This document shows positions 25,201 to 31,222 of a stretch of 64,000 bases of DNA, one piece after another (positions within the stretch are counted from its first letter, which is position 1; every line of letters starts with the position of its first letter). This stretch comes from Verrucomicrobiota bacterium. Lineage in GTDB: Bacteria > Verrucomicrobiota > Verrucomicrobiia > CAIQCK01. The position numbers and the translations under genes were made by a program. The notes beneath the pieces are model-generated. The model searched no databases, was not told the origin of the DNA, and saw only the letters and a list, made by a program, of their open reading frames with translations. The stretch is from positions 1 to 64,000 of the forward strand of contig JAPLTX010000008.1 in the NCBI GenBank assembly GCA_026397915.1. The letters are read 5' to 3'.

Positions 25201-25755
25201 TTGAGCTGGCGTGATCCGGGCTTTGGCACTTCGCCGACGGACAATCATCCGGTGAGTTGCGTGAATTGGAACGACGCGGTCGCGTTTTGCGAGTGGCTGA
25301 CGGAGCGCGAGCGCAAAGCGGGCCGATTGTCGGCGGGCCAGGTGGTTCGGCTGCCGACGGAGGCGGAATGGGAATATGCGTGCCGTGCGGGGACGCAGAT
25401 GAAGTTTTGGTGGGGCGAGACCAAGGAAGAGGGTAAGGGCAAGTTCAACTTTGGCGGAATATCGGATGGGTTTGAGTTTACTTCGCCGGTGGACAGCTAC
25501 GGCGAGCCAGGACGAAACAAGTTCGGTTTGGCAGACGTGTTGGGCAATGTCCAAGAGTGGTGCTTGGATGGCTACGATCCGAAGCAGGCGCATGAGGAAT
25601 GCTATGAAGAAGGCAAGCCCGGCAGTCGAGTGTTGCGGGGCGGGTCGTTCCGTAACAGCATTAACAACACCCGTTGTGCCCTACGTGTCGGCACCGCTCG
25701 GGCCACCGCGAATAGCGACGTCGGCTTTCGGGTGTGTGTGGGCGTGGCGCGTTGA
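22264..25755 (+). CDS. Ser/Thr kinase - class III adenylate cyclase - membrane helix - two FGE-like domains
   Basis: A 1163-aa membrane receptor-like protein. Residues 11-275 are a Hanks kinase: GEGGFGSVYKA, K41, HRDIKPDN (D136), DLG (154-156) and GSPHYISPEQ. Residues 291-430 are a class III nucleotide cyclase: TFLFTDIEGST with metal Asp300, VGDAFCVAF with Asp343, and GPTVNRVARV. One helix (about 496-513) follows, then two FGE/SUMF1 domains (about 556-805 and 900-1160), each with YIPPGEF/VPPGEF, GRTEVTVGQWK, NHPVSC, LPTEAEWEYACRAG and LRGGSF. The catalytic Cys pair of true FGE is not evident, so these are probably sensor or lectin-like domains outside the cytoplasm. The linker after the helix is encoded by a hairpin repeat. 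Confidence 0.93.
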   Translation: MAELSGQTFAGYEILAKLGEGGFGSVYKARQPALNRLVALKILATHLATDAEFVARFKREATLAASFNHPNLVLVYAAGESDGSHYMAMEFVEGETLRHHIEKHGRLQPREAIAIAVYVAQALQYAWNKSHLIHRDIKPDNVFLSQASEVKVGDLGLAKNVGQSTAGMTATGMMMGSPHYISPEQANARKDIDFRADIYSLGCTLYQMLTGRTPYEGDEPMSVMNLHVNAPPPAMFKVWPQCPMPLALLVGKMLKKNPRERHASYEELIAELTAVHEKLTAAQTASAAPPSGTITFLFTDIEGSTQLWEKHPQAMPIALERHNQILRRTMESHGGFVFKTVGDAFCVAFASAPNAMGAALAAQRALAAEPWGATGPLRVRMALHTGAAEERGGDYFGPTVNRVARVLAAGHGGQVLLSNATEQLVRDHLTEGVSLGDLGERSLKNLTRSERIFQINLSDMPTQFPTLRAAAKQPRRSSRFSALRPDRLKPELRRALLIGVPVVIALAGLLLWSPWKTRNADTHVRDDHTTADKSVRVTLAAAAAALNQLGNVYTNSVGAEMVYIPPGEFMMGSAKEEQAWAVANGLKEEYAKREGEAPRKTTIKQGFWLGRTEVTVGQWKQFVKETGYVTDGERKGESHVPQGAGKPYVAMKGKSWRDPNFGFEPQDNHPVSCISWNDAKAFCEWLDGREKQAGRLALGYAVRLPTEAEWEYACRAGCPTKFWWGDSMEDGKGRLNWLGKDDGFEFTSPVDSYSERGRNRFGLADMLGNVCEWCLDELDETQAHEECYKGNSSVRVLRGGSFIYAPGYGRCAFRLGFPPTYSLGHGGFRVCVGVDLSGAKTAIPSTPPAAASREGGILAPAETRVPALTANPKRGEVCTLALGGSATLDLVAVPPGEFMQGSTKEEQAWAAPTTGYIKNEGEAPRKTTIKQGFWMGRTEVTVGQWKEFVTATGYKTEAEKKGYVDNAPRKDQSYGRVDGLSWRDPGFGTSPTDNHPVSCVNWNDAVAFCEWLTERERKAGRLSAGQVVRLPTEAEWEYACRAGTQMKFWWGETKEEGKGKFNFGGISDGFEFTSPVDSYGEPGRNKFGLADVLGNVQEWCLDGYDPKQAHEECYEEGKPGSRVLRGGSFRNSINNTRCALRVGTARATANSDVGFRVCVGVAR
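23816..23876. repeat. In-frame REP-like inverted repeat in the kinase-cyclase gene
   Basis: GTAACGCGGACACTC at 23816-23830 and its exact reverse complement at 23862-23876 form 15-bp arms around 31 bp; smaller hairpins (CGGACA/TGTCCG) lie within each side. It encodes the polar linker just after the membrane helix (about residues 518-538). Confidence 0.85.
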
Positions 25756-25955
25756 GGCGAGGAAGCGACGCGCGGAATGGCGGATGGAAGTTGGAAGTTT
25801 GGGGCGGGCGGCTACGGTTTTGGAGAAACACCGGGACGGTCGTCCGTAGCTGCTGACGGGCTGTGTTCGTCGAGGAACTTCTTCAAAGCCACCGCCGTTT
25901 TGCCGCCGAAGCCCGGCACTGTCGAGCGAAGCGGAGAGGCGGAGAACTGGCGCTG
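25756..25955. other. Intergenic stretch with a possible gene remnant
   Basis: On the minus strand, from about 25922 to 25817, a short frame reads VPGFGGKTAVALKKFLDEH and runs to a stop; it has coding-like character but no start or recognised family, so it may be the tail of a lost gene. The block CCCGGCACTG...CGGAG (25912-25936) is repeated exactly at 30411-30435. Confidence 0.4.
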
Positions 25956-26037
25956 AAGTAGGACAGGCATCTTGCCTGTCCATTCATGGATAATTGGACA
26001 GGCGGGACGCCTATCCTACTCTATGCTCCGCCGGTTG
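25956..26037. repeat. 82-bp direct repeat, copy 2
   Basis: Identical to 22117-22198. It contains the same 62-bp double-hairpin element (25958-26019). Together the copies flank the kinase-cyclase gene as direct repeats. Just downstream the phrase CCGGTTGAA-CAGTGCGAAG occurs twice in tandem (26032 and 26061 regions). Confidence 0.9.
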
Positions 26038-26128
26038 AAGCAGTGCGAAGCTGACGAAATCCGGTTGAAACAGTGCGAAGGCGGGCGTATCCTCCGGCCC
26101 GTCACAGCGAGCGAAAGGAGATCGTAAC

Positions 26129-26440
26129 ATGGCGACACTTCGGATCCTTCCGATCATCTCCGGCGGCATCGGCGGCGTGCTGACAGGCGTTGCCATGGCG
26201 GTTCTGCTCGAGAAATCCGACCGCACTTCAACGGCCGGCTGGCTTCTCAACGCCTTTCACAAGCCCGCGGAGATGGCTCTTGTCTGGATCGGGAATACGT
26301 TCTATCCGCACAATCACGACGAAGGGATGATATTCATCATGCCAGTGTTGCTCACTTACTGGTTGCTCATCGGAGTGTTGATCGGCTGCGTTTACTGTTT
26401 CGCTTTCAAGAGGCGCCAGCATCAAGAGCGATTATCGTGA
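26129..26440 (+). CDS. Small two-helix membrane protein, first gene of the 26-30 kb cluster
   Basis: A 103-aa protein with two hydrophobic segments (about residues 7-27 and 71-93) and a loop between them rich in aromatic residues and His (FYPHNHDEG). A good ribosome site AAAGGAG lies 8 bp before the ATG. No family recognised. Its stop overlaps the GTG of the next gene (GTGA), so the two are co-translated. It opens a run of small exported and membrane proteins that share this tight spacing. Confidence 0.75.
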   Translation: MATLRILPIISGGIGGVLTGVAMAVLLEKSDRTSTAGWLLNAFHKPAEMALVWIGNTFYPHNHDEGMIFIMPVLLTYWLLIGVLIGCVYCFAFKRRQHQERLS

Positions 26441-26808
26441 AAACCCACCTTATCCGCGCTGCGATGGCGGCACTCGGGATGTTTCTGTGCGCTGTCGTGG
26501 GCGGCGCGGATCAAGACTATGCGCGCGCCATTGCCGCTGTGAACCGCCAAATAGAGAAGATCAGTGAGAAACCGAAGGTTGTAAAAACCTACCAACGTGC
26601 CGTGCGCATTGAATACTCGGCGCAAGATGAGCGTGTCATCTGTTTCGACAAGACCGGCAAAGCCTTCCTGACTCTTGAACGCCGGGAGAGCGGGAGGTTC
26701 GAGGGAGTGTTCACAACGCCTGCCATTAGCCCTTTTGTCAAAGGAGGACATGGCGTTCGTGCGTCAATGTTGTGTCCCATATACCTTGAAGAGAAAGACC
26801 TGCCATGA
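26437..26808 (+). CDS. Exported 123-aa protein of unknown function
   Basis: The GTG at 26437 overlaps the previous stop. A signal peptide (MKTHLIRAAMAALGMFLCAVVGG) is followed by DYARAIAAVNRQIEKI, a short helix, and a predicted beta-rich part with RVICFDKTGKAFLTLERR and FVKGGHGVRASM. Two Cys remain in the mature part. It has no known family. It is nearly identical to the first half of the 240-aa protein encoded at 28354-29076 (over 90% at DNA level by eye), which shows recent duplication. Its stop overlaps the ATG of the next gene. Confidence 0.75.
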   Translation: MKTHLIRAAMAALGMFLCAVVGGADQDYARAIAAVNRQIEKISEKPKVVKTYQRAVRIEYSAQDERVICFDKTGKAFLTLERRESGRFEGVFTTPAISPFVKGGHGVRASMLCPIYLEEKDLP

Positions 26809-27275
26809 GAAGCCAAGGTCTTATGATGAAACATTGGACGAGAATTATCCTGGAGGTGTGTGTAACGTGCGGTGTCATTTTCGGCCTGTTTTGGCTGACT
26901 AACGAGATTTTGTTAAAGGGGAGGTGCGGAGCGGAACGCCTCATCGGCGGCATAGTCGTTGGCGGAACAATAGGTCCGGTGCTGAGTCTGGTTTTGATTG
27001 ATTATCTGGTTTATCGCTCCCGACGCTGGAACTGGCAGGGAACCCTGATAGCAGTTGTGTTGGGTTTTGCCGGCTCCGTGGTGTCTCTCAAGCTGTCGGA
27101 TTACTCCTTTTCCTTTGTTCTTTGGAACTGTTTGAGTCTTGCGTCGGCAACCATCCCACCGATAGCGGGCTATCACTTTTTCATGCGCAAAGAGCCACCG
27201 GCGAGAAGCAACGATGCAGTCCACGAAACTGTCGGTCCAGAGAAAAGCGGTCGTTCACAAAAGGACATGCCATGA
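26805..27275 (+). CDS. Four-helix membrane protein of unknown function
   Basis: A 156-aa protein, starting at an ATG that overlaps the previous stop (ATGA). Four hydrophobic segments are visible (about residues 13-32, 46-68, 80-95 and 105-124), with a charged C-terminal tail of about 30 residues. No family recognised. An internal ATG at 26823 (MKHWTRII) is a possible alternative start. It lies between the two genes whose sequences are joined in 28354-29076. Confidence 0.7.
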   Translation: MRSQGLMMKHWTRIILEVCVTCGVIFGLFWLTNEILLKGRCGAERLIGGIVVGGTIGPVLSLVLIDYLVYRSRRWNWQGTLIAVVLGFAGSVVSLKLSDYSFSFVLWNCLSLASATIPPIAGYHFFMRKEPPARSNDAVHETVGPEKSGRSQKDMP

Positions 27276-27721
27276 AAAGAATCGCTGCCGTTATGCTGGC
27301 ATTGTGTGTTGTGTCCCTTGTAGCAGCGGATTCGCGTTCGACAAACTCGTGCTTCGGCATTCCCTGCGACTTCGGTGGGAAACTGACGCCCGAACAGGAA
27401 AAGGGCGTGCCGTCGGAACTCTGCGGCGCATTTAGCATCTGTAGCGTTCGTAACATCAGCGAGACCGACCTCCAACAGATTCTGACACGCAAGCAGAAGG
27501 CCGCGGAAGAGACGCGCGGCGGTGTGAAATACATCGCCGTCAAGGACTACCGCTGCGTTCAATTCAGCAAGGAGGTTTCAGGGATGATGATTGTCATCGA
27601 AAGATACCGAATCGTGAACAAGCCGCCCACCGTCAAGAAATCCTTCGAGAACCTGAAGCCCGTCGGTGATCAGGAGAAGGAAGAGGGCCAGGAGAAGCCG
27701 ACGAAAAAGAAAAGGAAATAA
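27272..27721 (+). CDS. Exported 149-aa protein with a CFGIPCDF motif
   Basis: Starts at an ATG overlapping the previous stop (ATGA). Signal peptide MKRIAAVMLALCVVSLVAA, then STNSCFGIPCDFGGKLTPEQ with a close Cys pair, PSELCGAF, VKYIAVKDYRCVQFSKEVSG and a strongly basic Lys/Glu tail (residues 125-149). It is probably periplasmic, with four Cys able to form disulfides. No known family. The part after the signal peptide matches the second half of the protein at 28354-29076. Confidence 0.75.
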   Translation: MKRIAAVMLALCVVSLVAADSRSTNSCFGIPCDFGGKLTPEQEKGVPSELCGAFSICSVRNISETDLQQILTRKQKAAEETRGGVKYIAVKDYRCVQFSKEVSGMMIVIERYRIVNKPPTVKKSFENLKPVGDQEKEEGQEKPTKKKRK

Positions 27722-27776
27722 CGCGCCGCAACGACATGCCCGCAAAGCCAATAGACTCAACTTGGGATTGACGAAC

Positions 27777-28331
27777 ATGAGAACGAAAACTTGCTGGACC
27801 GCGATGTTCACCCTGCTGCTGCTTTGGCCGGCAGTAGTTTTTGCCCATGCCCTTTACCCGACGCATTTCCCTCTGGGTCCAGTGCCGATGTTTATTTGGA
27901 TGGAGTGCCTGCCCCTTGTCTGGCTGTTGCCCATCACGCTGGCCGCCGAAACGCTTGTCTTGTGGGCGTGGATGCGCCAGCTCGGCGTGCTGGGAAATCT
28001 GTGGCGGGCGGCGCTCTTATACATCGCGGGCAGAGTCTGCGAGACTGCGGCAATTGCTTGCCTGGGGGGCATCGGGCTGACTCCCGGGTGGTATGGCGGG
28101 GCACCGGAGATTTTTGGGACACTGGCTGTGTGTCTGCTGGCGGGTTGGGCTGGCAAACTCGGCGCTGCACGGTTTCTTTACCGGCGTGGGGGTTTTCACG
28201 TGAGAGAATTGCTGGCCCCGATCACAGTGGCAACCGCAGCCGGCTATGTGGCCGCACTGAGCTGGGTCGCAGCCTTTGGACCGGGTTCAGCGCACGACTT
28301 GCTTCTCCTCATCAAGGGCATGTGGCAATGA
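27777..28331 (+). CDS. Uncharacterised membrane protein with a signal-like N-terminus
   Basis: A 184-aa protein, starting at the ATG at 27777; an open frame further upstream is arginine-rich and belongs to the preceding gene's DNA. The first 20 residues look like a cleavable signal or first helix (TCWTAMFTLLLLWPAVVFA), followed by three to four further hydrophobic segments and a long Gly/Ala-rich end. No family recognised. It is 55 bp after the previous gene and 22 bp before the fused paralogue. Confidence 0.7.
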   Translation: MRTKTCWTAMFTLLLLWPAVVFAHALYPTHFPLGPVPMFIWMECLPLVWLLPITLAAETLVLWAWMRQLGVLGNLWRAALLYIAGRVCETAAIACLGGIGLTPGWYGGAPEIFGTLAVCLLAGWAGKLGAARFLYRRGGFHVRELLAPITVATAAGYVAALSWVAAFGPGSAHDLLLLIKGMWQ

Positions 28332-28353
28332 CCCGATGCATCACGAGAACGCG

Positions 28354-29076
28354 ATGGCCATGAAAACCTGCCTCATCCGCGCTGCGCTGGCAGCACTCGG
28401 GATGTTTCTGTGCGCTGTCGTGGGCGGCGAGGTTCAAGACTATGCGCGTGCCATTGCCGCAGTGAACCGCCAAATAGAGAAGATCAATGAGGAACCGAAG
28501 GTCATAAAAACCGAACAACGTGCCGTGCGAATTGAATACTCGGCGCAAGATGGGCGTGTCATCTGTTTCGACAAGACCGGCAAAGCCTTCCTGACTCTTG
28601 AACGCCGGGAGAGCGGGAGATTCGAGGGAGTGTTCAAAACGCCTGCCATTAGCCCCTTTGTCAAAGGAGGGCATGGCGTTCGTGCGTCAATGTTGTGTCC
28701 CATATACATTGAAGAGAAGGACCTGCAAAAAGAAGCTCCGGCAGAAACTCGTCCGCGTTCGACAAACTCGTGTTTCGGCATCCCCTGCGATTTCTCTGGG
28801 AAACTGACGCCCGAACAGGAAAAGGGCGTGCCGTCGGAACTCTGCGGCGCATTCCACATCGAGAGCGTTCGCGACATCAGCAAGACCGACATGCAAAAGG
28901 TTCTGAAAGACAAGAAGAAGGTCGCAGAGGAAACGCACAACGGTGTGAAATACATCGCCGTCAAGGACTACCGCTGCGTTCAATTCAGCAAGGAGGTTTC
29001 AGGGATGATGATTGTCATCGAAAGATACCGAATCGTGGACAAGCCGCCCACATCGCGCCAAAACCACACGCCATGA
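28354..29076 (+). CDS. Exported protein joining the sequences of two neighbouring genes
   Basis: A 240-aa protein (ATG at 28354, or 28360 to match the paralogue exactly; GAGAACG precedes). A signal peptide and residues up to about 125 reproduce the protein of 26437-26808; the remainder, from STNSCFGIPCDF to YRIVDKPP, reproduces the mature part of the protein of 27272-27721 without its own signal peptide. The membrane gene that separates those two is absent here. Either the single long gene is the older form and was split, or the two short genes were fused. The joint EKDLQKEAPAETRPRSTNS is the hinge. It implies that the two short proteins work together. Confidence 0.8.
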   Translation: MAMKTCLIRAALAALGMFLCAVVGGEVQDYARAIAAVNRQIEKINEEPKVIKTEQRAVRIEYSAQDGRVICFDKTGKAFLTLERRESGRFEGVFKTPAISPFVKGGHGVRASMLCPIYIEEKDLQKEAPAETRPRSTNSCFGIPCDFSGKLTPEQEKGVPSELCGAFHIESVRDISKTDMQKVLKDKKKVAEETHNGVKYIAVKDYRCVQFSKEVSGMMIVIERYRIVDKPPTSRQNHTP

Positions 29077-29471
29077 AACGATTCGCACTACTACTTGTTG
29101 TCGCGCTTGTCAGCCTTCTCGTTGGGTTCGGCGTGGGATGGACAACGACCCAGCTTCATAGCGCGGTGCAATTGCAGCGCGTGGTCGCCATGAGTTGGGG
29201 TGACGGCTGGGGTGGGCTGGCATTTTACGGCGCACACGTTTTCCTTGAGCCGCAAGCCGGCGGTTATTCAGTCCGGGCGAGAGTTTATATCGGACGCAAC
29301 GACGGATGTTTCACCTACTTCCACGACTGCGGCGAACTGGGCAGAGTTCAGACCGACACCGAGGCCGTGGCGCGCTGGGGCAGGATTGAATGGCGCGAGG
29401 ACGGCCTGCACATCGGCGCCGGCACGAACCATTTCTTCCTGCCCAGAGCACGGTTGGAGCGTCACCGATGA
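29073..29471 (+). CDS. Small membrane-anchored protein
   Basis: A 132-aa protein, starting at an ATG overlapping the previous stop (ATGA). One N-terminal helix (FALLLVVALVSLLVGFGVGW) anchors an external domain with many aromatic and Gly residues (WGDGWGGLAFYGAHVFLEP, YIGRNDGCFTYFHDCGELG, WREDGLHIGAGTNHFFLP). The domain looks beta-rich, with one Cys pair. I do not recognise a named family. It is followed by an 11-codon frame and another membrane gene. Confidence 0.7.
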   Translation: MKRFALLLVVALVSLLVGFGVGWTTTQLHSAVQLQRVVAMSWGDGWGGLAFYGAHVFLEPQAGGYSVRARVYIGRNDGCFTYFHDCGELGRVQTDTEAVARWGRIEWREDGLHIGAGTNHFFLPRARLERHR

Positions 29472-29503
29472 AACGGCGCAGCGTAATTGGAGCCAATAAA
29501 TGA
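29468..29503 (+). other. Eleven-codon frame bridging two genes
   Basis: An ATG overlapping the previous stop opens MKRRSVIGANK and then TGA, which itself overlaps the ATG of the next gene. It could be a coupling leader or the remains of a deleted gene. It carries the GGAG that may serve as ribosome site for the next gene. Confidence 0.35.
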
Positions 29504-29862
29504 ACTCTTGGAAACGGTTTTGGATTTGCGGGTGCCTCGGTGCGCTGACGGGGGTTTACATGAGCGCGCCATTGTGGATCGAGGCGTGGATTCCTTATCC
29601 TTGGGTTTCGACGCATGACGAATTTTTCTTCTGGGCTTTGTCGAAACACGCACCAGATGCCCCTTGGTTTGAAATCCTCCATTTGCCGGCATGGGGTTTG
29701 GCATGGCTTTGGCAGGTGAGCGGACTGCCACTCATTCCAGGCGGCGGTGATATGGCACCGATAGCGACTCAACTCATCGTCGTCATTCTGATCCAGTGGA
29801 TTGTGATTGGGTTTGGCTTGGGGTTCCTGTTTCGGTGGATGCGCAACAAAAACAGTTGTTAG
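29500..29862 (+). CDS. Small membrane protein of unknown function
   Basis: A 120-aa protein with a short N-terminal helix (about residues 8-26), an aromatic-rich middle (WIPYPWVSTHDEFFFWAL) and a strong C-terminal helix (about 88-112) ending in a basic tail. TTGGAG lies about 9 bp before the ATG. No family recognised. Last gene of the plus-strand cluster; the next gene is on the other strand and converges with it. Confidence 0.65.
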   Translation: MNSWKRFWICGCLGALTGVYMSAPLWIEAWIPYPWVSTHDEFFFWALSKHAPDAPWFEILHLPAWGLAWLWQVSGLPLIPGGGDMAPIATQLIVVILIQWIVIGFGLGFLFRWMRNKNSC

Positions 29863-29895
29863 ATTCACAGACCAAAATGAAGACTGTCGTCTTCT

Positions 29896-30237
29896 TTATT
29901 CTTTTTTTGGCTGGTGAAGAAGCAAAAGCAGACCGACGACGGGTCCGATCCCTGTCAACAAGAGCAAGGGTAAGACCATGCACAGTTCCCAGAAGTTAAC
30001 CCACGGACTGGGAATGACAGAGATGGGGAACCAGTTATTAAGGCCCACCAAAAGAATCGCCAAACCGTAGTAAACGGCCAAATATCGCCACCGCTTTGCC
30101 TGAATTCGCTCCCGAAAATACAGCCAGTTGCCACCAAGTCCAAGTAGAGGCGAGGACAGCCCGACAATGAGGATCGCGAGCCACGTCGTCTTATCGGCAA
30201 TATCGGCGAGTTGGGCAAGAATCAGCATTAGTTTCAA
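29896..30237 (-). CDS. Small hydrophobic protein
   Basis: A 113-aa protein with about three hydrophobic segments and a short basic C-terminus (HQPKKE). The first codon used here is a TTG at 30237; the ATG at 30228 is an equally good start, and neither has a strong ribosome site. No family recognised. It faces the plus-strand cluster and could be part of it functionally, being another tiny membrane protein, but it is transcribed separately. Confidence 0.5.
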   Translation of the reverse strand: MKLMLILAQLADIADKTTWLAILIVGLSSPLLGLGGNWLYFRERIQAKRWRYLAVYYGLAILLVGLNNWFPISVIPSPWVNFWELCMVLPLLLLTGIGPVVGLLLLLHQPKKE

Positions 30238-30279
30238 CCAGTTCGAACCAACAGATATTAGCGGGCCTTTCCGTATTCC

Positions 30280-30390
30280 TCAATCGGGGTTTTCATGAAC
30301 GAACCATAGAACACCTTCTGCCTTTCCGGTGGCGGTGATGTGTTGGCCGCACCATTGGACAAACTGGGTGAGTTGCGCTCGGTCGGGCAT
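30280..30390 (-). pseudogene. 5' fragment of the type IIL-like methyltransferase gene
   Basis: From the ATG at 30390 the first 19 codons (MPDRAQLTQFVQWCGQHIT) are identical to those of the gene at 19058-22051. The frame then leaves the family and stops after 36 codons. At DNA level 30334-30408 matches 21996-22070 at 74 of 75 positions, including 18 bp upstream of the start. It is a cut-off copy that shows rearrangement, not a working gene. Confidence 0.85.
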
Positions 30391-30410
30391 GGAATTCTTT
30401 TACACGAAAC

Positions 30411-30435
30411 CCCGGCACTGTCGAGCGAAGCGGAG
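30411..30435. repeat. 25-bp block shared with 25912-25936
   Basis: These 25 bp are identical to 25912-25936. Copy 2 of the 82-bp repeat continues to the right of the one, and the methyltransferase start fragment continues to the left of the other. Joined together they rebuild a second upstream region of that gene. Confidence 0.75.
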
Positions 30436-30544
30436 GGACAGGTTAACACCTTGTTTTGAAGTCGCCGCTTTGAACCTGAAAACCGAGCTTGTGCCGGCAA
30501 GGATGCCTGCGCCATGTCCCACTTCGTCTGTTGGAATTATTCCA

Positions 30545-31195
30545 CTACTTCCCATCAGCCAGGAAGTCCACAGTCCGCCAGAGATAGAGAGCCGCCGTGC
30601 TGCGATAAGGCTTCCATCTTTCCCCATAGCGGTCCAGTTGCTCCGGTTCAGGAAGCTGCCGTTTCTTGAATGCAATCTGGAAACCTTTTCTCACGCCCAA
30701 ATCATGAACCGGCAAAACATCGGGCCTCCCCAGGTTGAACATCAGGAACATCTCCGCGGTCCATCGGCCAATGCCCTTGATTTGCGTCAAACGATTGATG
30801 ATATCCACGTCTGTCAAGGTGTCGCATTCAGCCGAGGCAGGCACAACACCCAGGATCACTTTCCGGGCAATGTCCTTGATGTAACCGGCCTTCGGTCTTG
30901 ATAACCCCACCGACCTGAGCTTGTCCAAATTCGTTCGGATGACTTCCTTTGGCGAGGGGAATTCAGACTTCGGGTAGAGCAATTTGAACCTGCCGAGTAT
31001 GGTTGCGGCAGCTTTGCCGCTCAATTGCTGGTTGATGACCGCGCGAACCAACGATTGGAAAGGTTCCTCGTCCCGAACCTTCAGGCGGGCTTCCTCGCCG
31101 ATTCTCCCTATGATGCAGTCCATGGTCGGATCAACAGACCTGAGATGGGCACAAGCCTTGCGATGCTGGTGAGTTCGTTTTGTCGCCGTGGTCAT
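30545..31195 (-). CDS. DNA-3-methyladenine glycosylase II-like (AlkA/HhH-GPD)
   Basis: A 216-aa base-excision repair enzyme. The helix-hairpin-helix LTQIKGIGRWTAEMFLMF is followed by the Gly/Pro-rich loop and catalytic Asp of LPVHDLGVRKG, and VRAVINQQLSGKAA is the usual N-terminal part of the fold. It should remove alkylated purines from DNA. It is shorter than E. coli AlkA and fits the compact bacterial AlkA-like group. The GC is a little lower than the window average. Confidence 0.92.
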   Translation of the reverse strand: MTTATKRTHQHRKACAHLRSVDPTMDCIIGRIGEEARLKVRDEEPFQSLVRAVINQQLSGKAAATILGRFKLLYPKSEFPSPKEVIRTNLDKLRSVGLSRPKAGYIKDIARKVILGVVPASAECDTLTDVDIINRLTQIKGIGRWTAEMFLMFNLGRPDVLPVHDLGVRKGFQIAFKKRQLPEPEQLDRYGERWKPYRSTAALYLWRTVDFLADGK

Positions 31196-31222
31196 TTGTT
31201 GTGAGACACTGGTTTTGCGCTA

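Noticed and set aside
30258-30515. 85-codon frame over the methyltransferase fragment
   Set aside because: It reads the copied start region in the wrong frame, so it is not a gene.
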